Assembly (NCBI GenBank): GCA_964036045.1
Contig: OZ038384.1
Location: forward strand, 52,471,632 to 52,535,631
Length of the DNA: 64,000 bases
Origin: Eutreptiella sp. 'Long Island Sound 2002'
Taxonomy: Eukaryota; Euglenozoa; Euglenophyceae; Eutreptiales; Eutreptiaceae
Direction: 5' to 3'
In this document: positions 1 to 10,007 of the stretch, piece by piece
Layout of the letters: each line of letters starts with the position of its first letter
Numbering within the stretch: position 1 is the stretch's first letter
The notes under the pieces: generated by a model
Told to the model about the DNA's origin: nothing
Seen by the model: only the letters and a program-made list of their open reading frames with translations
The model's database searches: none
Made by a program: the position numbers and the translations under genes

Positions 1-975
1 CATGGTAGGCCGTGGATGAAATCCACATACAGAAGAGAGTTAGCACGATAGGGTATGGGCATGCTGGAAATCAGTCCCCTATCCCTACTGTCGCCCTGCT
101 TGCTGGCATGACCGCCACAAGCATCCATAACCGTCTGCATACGAGACCTCAGTTCAGTCAGGGTTGGACTAGAGTAGAAACAGTCACGGAAGAAGTCCAC
201 TGAGCGATTAGCGCCGGTGTGACCAGAACTGAGATGGGACCACTGTAGGCACCCATCCAGTCGTGCCTCAGGCACAACAATACGGTCCTCGTAGAGGAGG
301 TACTGATTTTTTTTATACCACTGGTGCCCGTCAATGACACGGGGTTTTGCGCGATATATAGTCAGACAGTTCATTTTTTATACCGGGGATATGATGAACT
401 GTCAGGCTGAACTGGCTCAGGTAAGTCCATCACCGCTTTAGTTTTGCTTTCTCTGGCGGTGGGCCCTTCTGAAAAGATTTCACAGGTTTCTGGTCACAAA
501 GTCAGAAAATAGGGTTAGATCCCAGGAGTCGCGATTGTGACGAAAGCACCAACATACGGGCCAGGATTTCCTGGTCATAGGTGCTGTAATTGGAACGCGC
601 TTGGTTCCATTCCCAATTCCAGTGTCCTAGTGGCACCAGCCGCCACTCACTGGCGGGATAGTCATGTTTCAACCAGCCATCACGATTCAGTCCACAAGTA
701 CGATAATGGCAGTGGGTTAGTTCAGCTGGATTAAGCTCCTGCCATTGGTAGATTGTTCCACCCCCCCTACATCACTGGCATCAGTGATCAGGACTATCTC
801 GCCCTTCGGGCGGGGCACTCCCAGGCTGTTGGAGGAGGCAATTTTCTTCTTCAACTCCTGGAAACATTCCTCCTGTTTGGCGGTCCACCTCCAGGGAGTA
901 GCTTTCTTGATTAGGTCAGTGAGGGGGGCAGAGGAGTAGGTAAAATTGTGGATGTGACGCCTATAGAAGTTACAG
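1..975 (-). pseudogene. Gypsy family A pol fragment (RT end, RNase H, integrase start)
   Basis: On the minus strand this reads as the same sequence as the family A pol gene at about 25.9-27.06 kb: the end of the reverse transcriptase, RNase H, and the start of the integrase zinc-binding region. The alignment shows an internal deletion near position 345, where about 170 bp present at 26.53-26.70 kb are missing, plus scattered stops and frameshifts. It is cut at the window edge on one side and by a tailed retroposon at 976 on the other. No function is expected. Confidence comes from near-continuous nucleotide similarity to the better copy in the same window. Confidence 0.85.
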
Positions 976-1890
976 GTAGGTAGTCAGGTCGACTCGGGAC
1001 TGAGATTGCCCCGCAGGGGGTCTTACCAAGGGGCTTTCACTCACCAACCCACGGCCCTACTGCACGTGCCCCCACAAAGCGGCTGCCCCACATGGGAGAA
1101 GGGCGCGGTCGCCGCGAGCAGTACCCTACAGCGGGTTCTGCCCAGAGAGGTAACCCATGTTCGACCGAAGTCTCACAATCCCCCTCTGGGCGGATGATAT
1201 GAGGGGGAGGGTCCCATCGCACACCCTCATCAACCTCCGGATTCTGGGGCCCAGGGGCCGGGAGCCAGGCCAAAGGCCCTGTCCTGCAGGCACCCCCACC
1301 TGGGTTGGTTTTCAGTAGGCGTGAGGCGACTTGAAGAAGCACGTGCTACGGGACTCGCATGCCGTGGCGCACACTCTAGCCTCCTGACTCGGTCGAGCTT
1401 GCGCTCTCCCGGGGGGCCGGGGGTTCGGGGTAAGTCGTTGCCCTCGGTTGGTCGGTCGTTTAACGGTTCAGTGTAGTTTGTTAATGTTGGTTGGTCGGTT
1501 GCGTGATGGTAGAGTCACGTTTTTGTTCGCGGATATGGTCGCCGGCGGCCGTGGCGCATCACGGCGCCGCCAACCCGATGGACGCCGTTCCTGTTTCGAC
1601 CTGTGCATGCCTGGCTGGTTTGGTGTTGGCCGGCTTGCATGTGGTCTGTTTACGGTCCAGTGGCGGCTGCAGCTGCGGTGTGGTCGGTGCGCGGTTGTCT
1701 TGGCTGCCTCATGGTCGGCTTGATCTGCGTGGGTTTCGTCGCGCCGCTGCCGGTGGTCGTATTGACGAATGTTGTTTGTGCGGCCGACACGTCCGTGTCG
1801 GCGCTGGCCAGTTGTGTCTTGGTTGGTCCAAGGGCGGTGTAGTGTGGTTTGTCAGCGCTGGTTGGTCGCGTCCGTAATGGTAGAGTTGTG
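976..1890 (-). mobile_element. Tailed retroposon copy a (3' end at 976)
   Basis: Sequence foreign to family A begins exactly after the family A bases ending tacag, with the short tandem gtaggtag. Read on the minus strand this is a (CTAC)n tail at a 3' end. Upstream of the tail, in minus sense, comes a GC-rich block (976-1400) and then a CA-rich block (plus strand GT-rich, 1400-1880). Short blocks resembling CCGCCCAGAGGGGGA and CCGCTTTGTGGGGGC are shared with copy c at 63.4 kb. No reverse transcriptase is visible. The right limit is approximate: family A 3' sequence resumes near 1890. No target duplication could be identified. Confidence 0.55.
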
Positions 1891-3024
1891 TGTGCAGTTT
1901 GACTTCACCGCCATCCACGCTGTGCATGCACGCTGAGCACTCCCTCCCTCCAAGCCCTGACAGGGAAACGCGTAGTAGCGCCCTGTTAGGCCACAGCCGC
2001 TTAGCAGCGCTGTGTTCTCTTGCTATCTTACAGGGGGGTCAGTAGGACCCGAGACTTCATTGCCTTCAACTCCCAGTAGAGTGTGTAGGTGTTAGGGTCA
2101 GCTAGCCTGGTACGTGTTGAGCGCAAGTGATGAGTGCTCACGCAGCCTTCGAAGGCGGGGGCTGGCGTTAGTGAGTGTAGTGTAGTGGTGTCTCCTGTCC
2201 CGCGTGCTTTTCCACGTGGGCAGGGGAGTGCGTTAGCTTTTGGCCCTTAGCAAAAATGGGCGTTTTGTATGCCCTTAGCACACTTGGCCACCCCTCCACT
2301 CTAGTAGGTAGGGCTTTTGCCGTCTTCCCCTAAGGATAGGCACCAGCACAGAAAATTGGGCGCCATAGGAGTGGTAATAGTAACTGAATAGGACCTTCGG
2401 TCCAACATCAGCGAAGCCCGGTCTCCGGGAGCCACGCCAGGGAGGGAAGTGAGACACACACAGACATACGTAGCACACTTAGGGGTATGGTAAACCCTGT
2501 AAGGAAGGGTAGACCCCCACGGATCTGGACCAGTCAGGGGTCCTAACTGTGGGCTCGCTTGTCCCCAAGGAAGGAAAGGCACACCTTGCCTCATAACACC
2601 TTGCTTGTCATTCCCCCCTGGTGTAGTAAGCCACCGTTCTTCGTTGGCTCGCCAAGGTCATTACATCAGGGCAGTCCCCATGCAACACATGGTGAACAAG
2701 GCATACACTCGCTGGGTGGCTGCAAACCTGGCAAGCGGTCACCCCGTTGACGCTGGAAACCATAGGCATGGGACTGCAGGACAGAGACGGGGTCAGTGCA
2801 GTGCTCAGTAAGCAGTGGTCTGTGAAGAACCAATGGCTTTCGGCCAGGGAGTGGTCTTCACGGGGGGCTAACCGTCCTGTCCTGCGATGCAATGCGGGGC
2901 AGCTGTGACAACTGCTCTCACACCCATACACAGGCACGTCTGCAGAAGAGTGCTCACTGCACCTGTAAGGTTAGAACACTGTCAGTAGACTGACACAGGG
3001 ATATTAGTTTCTTTTTACGCTGGG
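1891..3024 (-). pseudogene. Gypsy family A: end of pol and 3' internal region
   Basis: The minus strand matches 28.19-29.27 kb of the family A element: the last codons of pol (QRKKR-like end, near 3000-3022) followed by the non-coding 3' internal region. Although adjacent to the 1-975 fragment, the order is wrong for one element: on the minus strand the 3' region comes before the RT region. They are therefore either two separate insertions or a rearranged copy. Similarity stops abruptly at 3024, where the 65-bp satellite starts. Confidence 0.75.
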
Positions 3025-5140
3025 GTTGTGTTGGAGGTGCAGTGTCCTGGGCCACTTGGCTCCTGTTCACCGGTGTGCCCGCTCGGTGTGTTGTTTCGCG
3101 TGTGCGGTGTCCTGGGCCACCTGGCTCCTGTTCACCGGTGTGCCCGCGCGGTGTGTTGTTTTGCGTGTGCGGTGTCCTGGGCCACTTGGCTCCTGTTCAC
3201 CGGTGTGCCCGCGCGGTGTGTTGTGTTGCGTGTGCGGTGTCCTGGGCCTCCTGGCTCCTGCTCACCAGTGTGCCCGCTCAGTGTGTTTTTTTTTTTTTTG
3301 CGTCTGCGGTGTCCTGGGCCTTCTGGCTCCTGTTCACCGCTGTGCCCGCTCGGTGTGTTGTGTTGCGTGTGCGGTGTCCTGGGCCACTTGACTCCTGTTC
3401 ACCGGTGTGCCCGCTCGGTGTGTTGTTTTGTGTGTGCGGTGTCCTGGGCCTCCTGGCTCCTGTTCACCGCCGTGCCCGCTCGGTGTGTTGTGTTGGGTGT
3501 GCGGTGTCCTGGGCCACTTGGCTCCCGTTCACCGGTGGGCCCGCTCGGTGTGTTGTTTTGCGTGTGCGGTGTCCTGGGCCTCCTGGCTCCTGCTCACCGG
3601 TGTGTCCGCTTGGTGTGTTGTGTTGCGTGTGCGGTGTCTTGGGCCACTTGGCTCCTGTTCACCGGTGTGCCCGCGCAGTGTGTTGTGTTGCGTGTGCGGT
3701 GTCCTGGGCCTCCTGGCTCCTGTTCACCGGTGTGCCCGCTCGGTGTGTTTTTTTTTTCTTTTTTTGGCGTGTGCGGTGTCCTAGGCCTCCTGGCTCCTGT
3801 TCACCGCTGTGCCCGCTCGGTGTGTTGTGTTGGGTGTGCGGTGTCCTGGGCCAACTTGGCTCCTGTTCACCGATGTGCCCGCGCGGTGTGTTGTGTTGCG
3901 TGTGCGGTGTCCTGGGCCTCCTGGCTCCTGTTCACCGGTGTGCCCGCTCGGTGTGTTTTTTTTTTTTGCGTGTGCGGTGTCCTGGGCCTCCTTGCTCCTG
4001 TTCACCGGTGTGCCCGCTCGGTGTGTTGTGTTGGGTGTGCGGTGTCCTGGGCCACTTGGCTCCTGTTCACCGATGTGCCCGCGTGGTGTTTTTTTTACGT
4101 GTGCGGTGTCCTGGGCCTCCTGCCTCCTGTTCACCGCTGTGCCCGCTCGGTGTGTTGTGTTTGGTGTGCAGTGTCCTGGGCCACTTGGCTCCTGTTCACC
4201 GGTGTGCCCGCGCGGTGTGTTGTTTCGCGTGGGCGGTGTCCTGGGCCACCTGGCTCCTGTTCACCGGTGTGCCCGCTCGGTGTGTTGTTTTGCGTGTGCG
4301 GTGTCCTGGGCCGCTTGGCTCCTGTTCACCGGTGTGCCCGCGCGGTGTGTTCTGTTGCGTGTGCGGTGTCCTGGGCCTCCTGGCTCCTGTTCACCGGTGT
4401 GCCCGCTCGGTGTGTTTTTTTTTTTTTTTTGCGTGTGCGGTGTCCTAGGCCTCCTGGCTCCTGTTCACCGCTGTGCCCGCTCGGTGTTTTGTGTTGGGTG
4501 TGCGGTGTCCTGGGCCACTTGGCTCCTGTTCACCGATGTGCCCGCTCGGTGTGTTGTTTTGCGTGTGCGGTGTCCTGGGCCTCCTGGCTCCTGCTCACCG
4601 GTGTGCCCGCTCGGTGTGTTGTGTTGCGTGTGCGGTGTCCTAGGCCTCCTGGCCCCTGTTCACCGCTGTGCCCGCTCGGTGTGTTGTGTTGCCTGTGCGG
4701 TGTCTTGGGCCACTTGGCTCCTGTTCACCGTTGTGCCCGCTCGGTGTGTTGTTTTGCGTGTGCGGTGTCCTGGGCCACTTGGCTCCTGTTCACCGGTGTG
4801 CCCGCGCGGTGTGTTGTGTTGCGTGTGCGGTGTCCTGGGCCTCCTGGCTCCTGTTCACCGGTGTGCCCGCTCGGTGTGTTCTGTTGCGTGTAGGGTGTCC
4901 TGCGCCACTTGCATCCTGTTCACCGGTGTGCCCGCTCGGTGTGTTGTGCTGCGTGCGCGGTGTCATGGGCCACTTGGCTCCTGTTCACCGGTGTGCCCGC
5001 GCGATGTGTTGTGTTGCGTGTGCGGTGTCCTGGGCCACTTGGCTCCTGTTCACCGGTGTGCCCGCTCGGTGTGCTGTTTCGCGTGTGCGGTGTCCTGGGC
5101 CACCTGGCTCCTGTTCACCGGTGTGCCCGCTCGGTGTGTT
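3025..5140. repeat. 65-bp minisatellite, left part (about 32 units)
   Basis: A tandem array with a 65-bp period, measured from successive ctcctgttcaccgg occurrences at 3060, 3125, 3190 and 3255. The unit reads roughly cctgggccacttggctcctg, ttcaccggtgtgcccgctcg, gtgtgttgttttgcgtgtgcggt. Some units carry an expanded T tract (near 3285, 3748, 3957, 4086 and 4416), which gives a loose higher-order pattern. The unit has no stop codon in any plus-strand frame, so reading frames above 600 codons run through it, rotating frames because 65 is not a multiple of three. I do not regard these as genes. The array continues at 10008; Harbinger copy 1 splits it. Confidence 0.95.
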
Positions 5141-5159
5141 GGGTTTCCCTGTTACGCGT

Positions 5160-5393
5160 ATTCGATACGGCAGGATACGGCAGGATACGGCAGGATACGG
5201 CAGGATACGGCAGGATACGGCAGGATACGGCAGGATACGGCAGGATACGGCAGGATACGGCAGAATACGGCAGGATACGGCAGGATACGGCAGGATACGC
5301 AGGATACGGCAGGATACAGCAGGATACGGCAGGATACGGCAGATACGGCAGGATACGGCAGGATACGGCAGGATACGGCAGGATACGACAGCG
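5160..5393. repeat. Left subterminal 10-bp satellite (caggatacgg)n
   Basis: About 23 tandem copies of caggatacgg, with a few variants that lose or change one base, lie just inside the left terminal repeat of Harbinger copy 1. The same unit, on the same strand, recurs at the right end (9799-9970). Subterminal arrays are often transposase binding sites in DNA transposons; that role is inferred here. Confidence 0.95.
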
Positions 5394-5775
5394 TCCAAAA
5401 TATCTGCTTGTTTGCACTACGAAAACAACCATTTTGCGTTCATTCAGCGTTTGGTGGTATTTCATACTGTTCTTGCATGCCTATTGTGACTTTCCCGGCT
5501 GACAACCCGCTTCATGTACACCAATTATTCGTTTCAAAAAAGAAGAAGATTGCTACCTGCTTCCTGAGCTTGGTGCTTTTTCATCCTGTTCCTGCGTGCC
5601 CATTGTGCTGTTTCTGTTTAGGTTGACAACCCGCCTTGCTGCACACCAATTCTCGGTTTTGAAAAAGAAAATGATTGCTACGTGATTGGGTACGAAACAC
5701 TTCCTGTGCCCCAAAACACAAGATGCACGAGCATAGAAAAAGACAATCCCATCATTGCAGCCTGTACTATTATGG

Positions 5776-6579
5776 TTATAGACTTTCGGTGTACCTCTGC
5801 TCCATGTTATGTAGGTTACAGCAGAAAATGAACAGGCCGGCAAGGAAGTCGTAGTTATACGGGCGCCCAGGAGCCTCATCACGGCCGTTCGGGAATTGCC
5901 ACTTCTTAACATTGCTGAAAACATTCTCCACTAGATGACAGCCTTCATTGATCATCTGGTTGTAATGCACCATGAACCAGGTCAATCGGCCATCCCCCCC
6001 GGCCACACGGCAGAACATGTTGTCCGCAGTGCTGTAGTGACAGTCACCGAGGCGGAAGTCAGGCCGAGGACCATTAAAGTTCCAGGGAATGGATGCATCC
6101 ATGTCCGCCGTCATCTCAGCATCGGTGGCACGGGGCGGATACCACCACGAGCAGGCAATGATCTCGCGCCCCCAGTTGATCATGGCATTAAACACGAGCG
6201 CATGCCCGCGGTAAGTGGGTTTGTCGAACCAGAACAGCTCCCGGTCTACCGGGTGCGAAGGTGACTGGATGGCCACATGCGTGCTATCGACAATAGCAGA
6301 CACATGGCGGTGAATTGGATGACTGTGTTGGTGGAATTCCCATCGGCGTTCAAAAGCATCCGTGAACGTATCCCACAGGTGAGCCCGTTGTGACACGTCA
6401 CGTAGTACTTGGATACAGTAGTCCCGACCAATTCCCAATGTCCTCGCACATGCAATCTGGCCGTACCCGAATTGCAGGAAAGAGATTGTAATTACAAACT
6501 CCTCTAATGTGAAAATGGAATTTGCCACCAGGAACAGCAGAAATCCCATTCTGTACCCGGTGGCATTCATGAGCGGCAT
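5776..6579 (-). CDS. DDE superfamily transposase (DDE_Tnp_4, Harbinger type), copy 1
   Basis: Predicted nuclease for cut-and-paste transposition of the surrounding element. Taking the first ATG (6577-6579) gives 267 residues. The frame stays open 24 codons further to 6651 but has no ATG there, and an in-frame stop lies just beyond. Visible order: a helix-rich N-terminal region with a helix-turn-helix look (FTLEEFVITISF and GYGQIACARTLGIG), then the catalytic core with D98 in IVDSTHVAI, D179 in RLGDCHYS and E218 in HLVENVFSNVKKW, ending FIFCCNLHNMEQRY. These are the signature blocks of the DDE_Tnp_4 family. Harbinger transposases are usually longer at the N-terminus, so an upstream exon may be missing. 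Copy 2 is nearly identical and keeps all three acidic residues. Confidence 0.88.
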   Translation of the reverse strand: MPLMNATGYRMGFLLFLVANSIFTLEEFVITISFLQFGYGQIACARTLGIGRDYCIQVLRDVSQRAHLWDTFTDAFERRWEFHQHSHPIHRHVSAIVDSTHVAIQSPSHPVDRELFWFDKPTYRGHALVFNAMINWGREIIACSWWYPPRATDAEMTADMDASIPWNFNGPRPDFRLGDCHYSTADNMFCRVAGGDGRLTWFMVHYNQMINEGCHLVENVFSNVKKWQFPNGRDEAPGRPYNYDFLAGLFIFCCNLHNMEQRYTESL

Positions 6580-6994
6580 TGCTGCAAGTGGAGCGCAGTG
6601 CGGGGAGTCGCCGCTATCAGAACGATCCACAGAGATCCACGTAAACTTCAAGACTTAAGGACTGAAGAACTTAAATGATTGAGCAGTGCAGAAACGATAT
6701 AACAACAGCGAAAAAAAATTCTAATAGTGCTAATGTAACTAATGAGTAACATTCTTCTTTCATTGTCTCAGATATGTGCTGTCTATGAAATCAACAGTGA
6801 GGGCGACGAAGCAATCCATGGCTCTTGGCGGGAACAGTGTTTGATGGTCCTCCACTCTTAAGGAGTGTCAGTGAAGCGCTGCCATCCATGATTCTTGCGA
6901 GCCGGGCCAAGTGACGTGAAAGGTGCCTGATGGTCCTCCACTCTTAATGAGTCTCAGTGCGGCGGATGACAGCACCGCCAACAATGCGACAAGG

Positions 6995-7195
6995 TTCACG
7001 ATGTGGTACACGCTTCCACCCCTTTGTGCAGGGCGTCCATCATATGAGGCGACGCCGCGACAAGGGTTCACGCTGTGGTACACGCTTCCACCCCCGTGTG
7101 CAGGGCGTCCAACGTGAGGCGACGCCGCTACAAGAGTTCACGCTGTGGTACACGCTTCCACCCCTCTGTGCAGGGCGTCCAACATGAGGCGTGTG
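6995..7195. repeat. Triple 70-bp direct repeat ahead of the RING gene
   Basis: Three tandem units of about 70 bp, each containing gtggtacacgcttccacccc, tgtgcagggcgtcca and aggcgacgccgc, sit between the two divergently transcribed genes of Harbinger copy 1 and end at the RING gene ATG. A transposase-binding or promoter role is plausible. The same three units occur in copy 2. Confidence 0.8.
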
Positions 7196-8589
7196 CGTGG
7201 GCAGAGAACTACAGATTCATTCAAAAGATTGTTGCTTTGCATCTTCAGCCGCACTGGCAGAAACTTCACGCGCATTTGCGAGGTGCTGCCCAACGAGTAC
7301 ACGCCTCAATGGATAGCGGCGCGCATTGGGCCGCATGGACATGGCAGTTTGCTTGGTGATGATGTTTGGTACGCCGTGTATTGGGACTACAGTGATCTGC
7401 CGTCGGACACCTGGAAACAAACTGCCAGATCACTGTGGCTGGCCATGCTGTCTGAGAGAGGGGTGACGCCCACCACTGCAGATCAAATAAAGTTTGATGT
7501 CTTTGTCACCAGTTTGCAGGATGCGCCTGCGTGGCGAGAACAAAAGAAATTGGAAAAGGCTGAGCGTGCAAGCCAGAAGGAGGCGTCTGCCGATGCGCAC
7601 GCTCTTGGTCTTGGCCCCAGCTCATTGGAGAGGCGGAAGCACACACTGGCCAGCTACCTCATGGGTCCGAATGCAGTGGGCCGGCAGCCAAGCACACACA
7701 AGATCATGCGGAAGAGGAGACCGTTGAGGCCTACCTAGAGAGGCTGTTGGGTTCAGCTCCGCGGCGCAATTCCTTGCCCAGACGCCCGGGTGACACGCCA
7801 TCTGAAGATGCTGATTTTGCAGAAGCACAGACCGCAAATTTGCTTGATGACTTACAGCAACCGCCGCCAGCAGAGCGCAGGCCCTCGGCGGATAGCGGCC
7901 GGTACATTGTGGAAGCCCCGAAGAAGAACTATCACTGCATTGTGTGCTATTGCTTTCTGTTGAACACTGCAGTTCTGCCTTGTGGACACACGATCTGCAC
8001 AGACTGTGCAGGGAGGATCAGCCGGTGTCCACTGGATCGTACTGTTTTTGTTGCTGCCAACACCCCCAGGAACCGCGCTGTTCAGGATGCTGTGGAAGAA
8101 TTTCTGCTGTCGGAAGGGGCTCGTACTGCAGGCGCGATACTGGCAGCAGCAGGAGCTGCAATATTCTCTCTGGGATCCACAACAAGACCACTGACGAATC
8201 CGGATGCCATGCGACAGGCCAGATTGCGAGCCTTCATGCACCTGTTGCCACGGGATCCTCCTGGTGAACTAGCAGCAGATCCTCCTGATGCAGCAGCAGC
8301 GTGTCCTGATTCAACATGCTCACAGATACCAGCGCCAGCAGTGATTTCCAGAACGGTGGCTTCGTTGGACTCTGAGCGGTTGCGACAGCGGGAATGGAAG
8401 TGCACAACAGTGCAGCGTCGTGTGGAGCGGTCTGAGCAGCCACGTGCAGCAGCTGGAACATTGGTGCACGTCATGTTCAACGACGGCTGGTACGAGGGCC
8501 TGGCCGGTGGCGGTACTGTTGAATTCGGCGATGGAACAAGATTTCCCTGGAGCCGCATCCGCACCTGGCATGCAGCCAGCGACCACTAA
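7184..8589 (+). pseudogene. RING-finger protein gene of Harbinger copy 1, internally deleted
   Basis: Same gene as at 18201-20045 in copy 2. The first 185 codons match, then after the bases for GRQPST about 445 bp are missing (equivalent to roughly 18711-19155). This removes the cysteine-rich centre and shifts the frame, so translation stops at 7738. The second half is open again from 7747 to 8589 and keeps the RING finger (CIVC, CGHTIC, DC, CPLD) and the Tudor-like C-terminus. As it stands it cannot make the full protein. A short protein starting in the second half is conceivable but speculative. Confidence 0.8.
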
Positions 8590-8974
8590 GGTCAGCGAAG
8601 TACACTATTTTGGTAATATATTTAATTATTTTTTTTGTTTATCTGTTTTTTTGTTTGCACAGTGGCATGCACCATAGTGCAGCAGTATAACTATATATTT
8701 TTGTATGTCTATAACTTCTTTTATTGTTGATTATTTATATTATCGCACAGTGGAATACACCACAGTGCAGCTTCTTCAGACACACGCATCGAATGGCCAT
8801 TCGTCTCTCTGCTCAGTGTAATGTCGCTGTGCCTTCCCAGCTTTGTGAGTGCGCCAGTCAATGACGGAGGAAAGTAGTTGGCAGTTGGGGTTATGTGTCA
8901 AGTCATTTTTTTACCTTTCAGCATAGCAGGGAACAACAAAAAAGCATGCAGAGGTTCAAAAACCGGACGGTTGA

Positions 8975-9240
8975 ACAGTTTCCAAAAAAAGAACACCATA
9001 TTTTGAAAAAGCATTTATGTTTGTTAGGATACAAGCTGCAGTGGGTTTGAAAGCGTTTCTGGATAGAAAACAATTGGAAATGGATTTTTGTTTGTTACGA
9101 TAAAAGCTGCAGTGGGTTTGAAAACGGTTTCGGAAAAAAAATAATTGGAAATGCATTTCTGTTTGTTAGGATAAAAGCTGCAGTGGTTTTGAAAACGTTT
9201 CCGGATAGAAAACAATTGGAAATAGATTTTTGTTTGTTAG
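8975..9240. repeat. 72-bp tandem repeat in Harbinger copy 1
   Basis: Between three and four degenerate units of about 72 bp, each with ttgaaaacgtttc, ggatagaaaacaattggaaa, tttttgtttgttaggata and aaagctgcagtgggt. It lies in the 3' non-coding part of the element, downstream of the RING gene. Copy 2 has the same block with slightly different unit endings. Confidence 0.85.
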
Positions 9241-9640
9241 GATACACACACTTCACATCACATTGAAACACATGACATCACATCACACCACATCACACCA
9301 CATCACATTAAGTCAAATCAAATATCACTGCACCAAATCACATCACATGAAATCGCATGGCAATACATGACATCCCATCACATCACACCACATCACATCA
9401 CATCACGTCACGTCACGTCACGTCACGTCACGGCACGTCACGTCATGTCACATCACATCGCCTCTCATCACGTCACATCACATCACATCGCATCACGCAA
9501 CACCAAACCACACCACACGAGATCACACTACATCACATGGAATCACGTCATGTCACATTGCATCACATCACATCACATCACGTTGCGAACACCACATCCT
9601 ATCAACTTATAAGGCATCACATCATATGGCATGAAGAAAG
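9241..9640. repeat. CACATCA/CACGTCA simple-sequence block
   Basis: About 400 bp of near-pure cacatca, caccaca and cacgtca pentamer-type units. It is interspersed with small unique stretches and present at the same place in both Harbinger copies. The block contains the restriction-like and CREB-like word cgtcacgtcacgtca several times, a consequence of the simple repeat. No coding sequence. Confidence 0.9.
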
Positions 9641-9740
9641 GTCAATTTGCATTGGTTCATACAAGGTCGGATCACATTACGTCCGCACACCTGCAAGGCA
9701 CCGCCTGTTTATGAGACCTTTACCAATAACTGAAACTCCA

Positions 9741-9790
9741 GGTTAGGATTCCAGTTAGGGTTAAGGTTAGGGTTAGGGTTAGGGTTTCGG
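9741..9790 (+). repeat. Telomere-like TTAGGG run inside Harbinger copy 1
   Basis: A 50-bp stretch of imperfect then perfect ttaggg units (about four clean ones), directly before the right 10-bp satellite. Copy 2 has the same stretch at 21220-21269, so it belongs to the element and is not a chromosome end at this site. Confidence 0.9.
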
Positions 9791-9798
9791 TTACTGGC

Positions 9799-9970
9799 AT
9801 ACGGCAAGATTCGGCAGGGAAAGCAGGATACGGCAGTATCCGGCAGATACGGCAGGATACGGCAGGATACGGCAGGATACGGCAGGATACGGCAGGATAC
9901 GGCAGGATACGGCAGGATACGGCAGGATACGACAGGATACGGCAGGATACGGCAGGATACGGCAGGATAC
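9799..9970. repeat. Right subterminal 10-bp satellite (caggatacgg)n, copy 1
   Basis: About 16 tandem units in the same orientation as the left array, so the two arrays are direct and not inverted. It is followed by gcgtattacaggaatacggt and the right terminal repeat ending at 10007. Confidence 0.95.
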
Positions 9971-10007
9971 GCGTATTACAGGAATACGGTCGTATTAGGG
10001 AAACCCC

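Larger units (their letters stand above)
5141..10007. mobile_element. PIF/Harbinger-type DNA transposon, copy 1
   Basis: The ends are inverted: the left starts GGGTTTCCCT and the right ends AGGGAAACCCC. Outside them TGTT is repeated (5137-5140 and 10008-10011), a 4-bp target duplication that rejoins the 65-bp satellite cleanly. Inside are, in order: a 10-bp satellite, a DDE transposase on the minus strand, a promoter-proximal triple repeat, a RING-protein gene on the plus strand, a 72-bp repeat, a CACATCA-rich block, telomere-like repeats, and a second 10-bp satellite in the same orientation as the first. It is 4867 bp, shorter than copy 2 mainly because of a deletion of about 445 bp in the RING gene. 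Classical PIF/Harbinger elements make 3-bp duplications, so the subgroup is uncertain. Confidence 0.88.

Noticed and set aside
5153-5626. Protein tail with DTAGYGRIRQ repeats over the 10-bp satellite
   Set aside because: It is a translation of caggatacgg units; all frames are open there and the same happens on the minus strand (PAVSCRILPY repeats).
6868-7359. Short proteins translated from the triple 70-bp repeat upstream of the RING gene
   Set aside because: They share repeated WYTLPPLCAGRP-like segments in all frames because the repeat unit is copied; the position is an intergenic, promoter-like region.
9241-9640. Histidine/serine-rich protein from the CACATCA block
   Set aside because: Simple-sequence translation; it occurs in several overlapping frames and is not linked to a gene start or domain.
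9741-9790. A true telomere or chromosome-end fusion
   Set aside because: The TTAGGG run is short, partly imperfect, and found at the same internal place in both Harbinger copies.
5153-9970. CRISPR array in the regularly spaced repeats
   Set aside because: The arrays are contiguous tandem repeats without unique spacers, in a eukaryotic transposon context.
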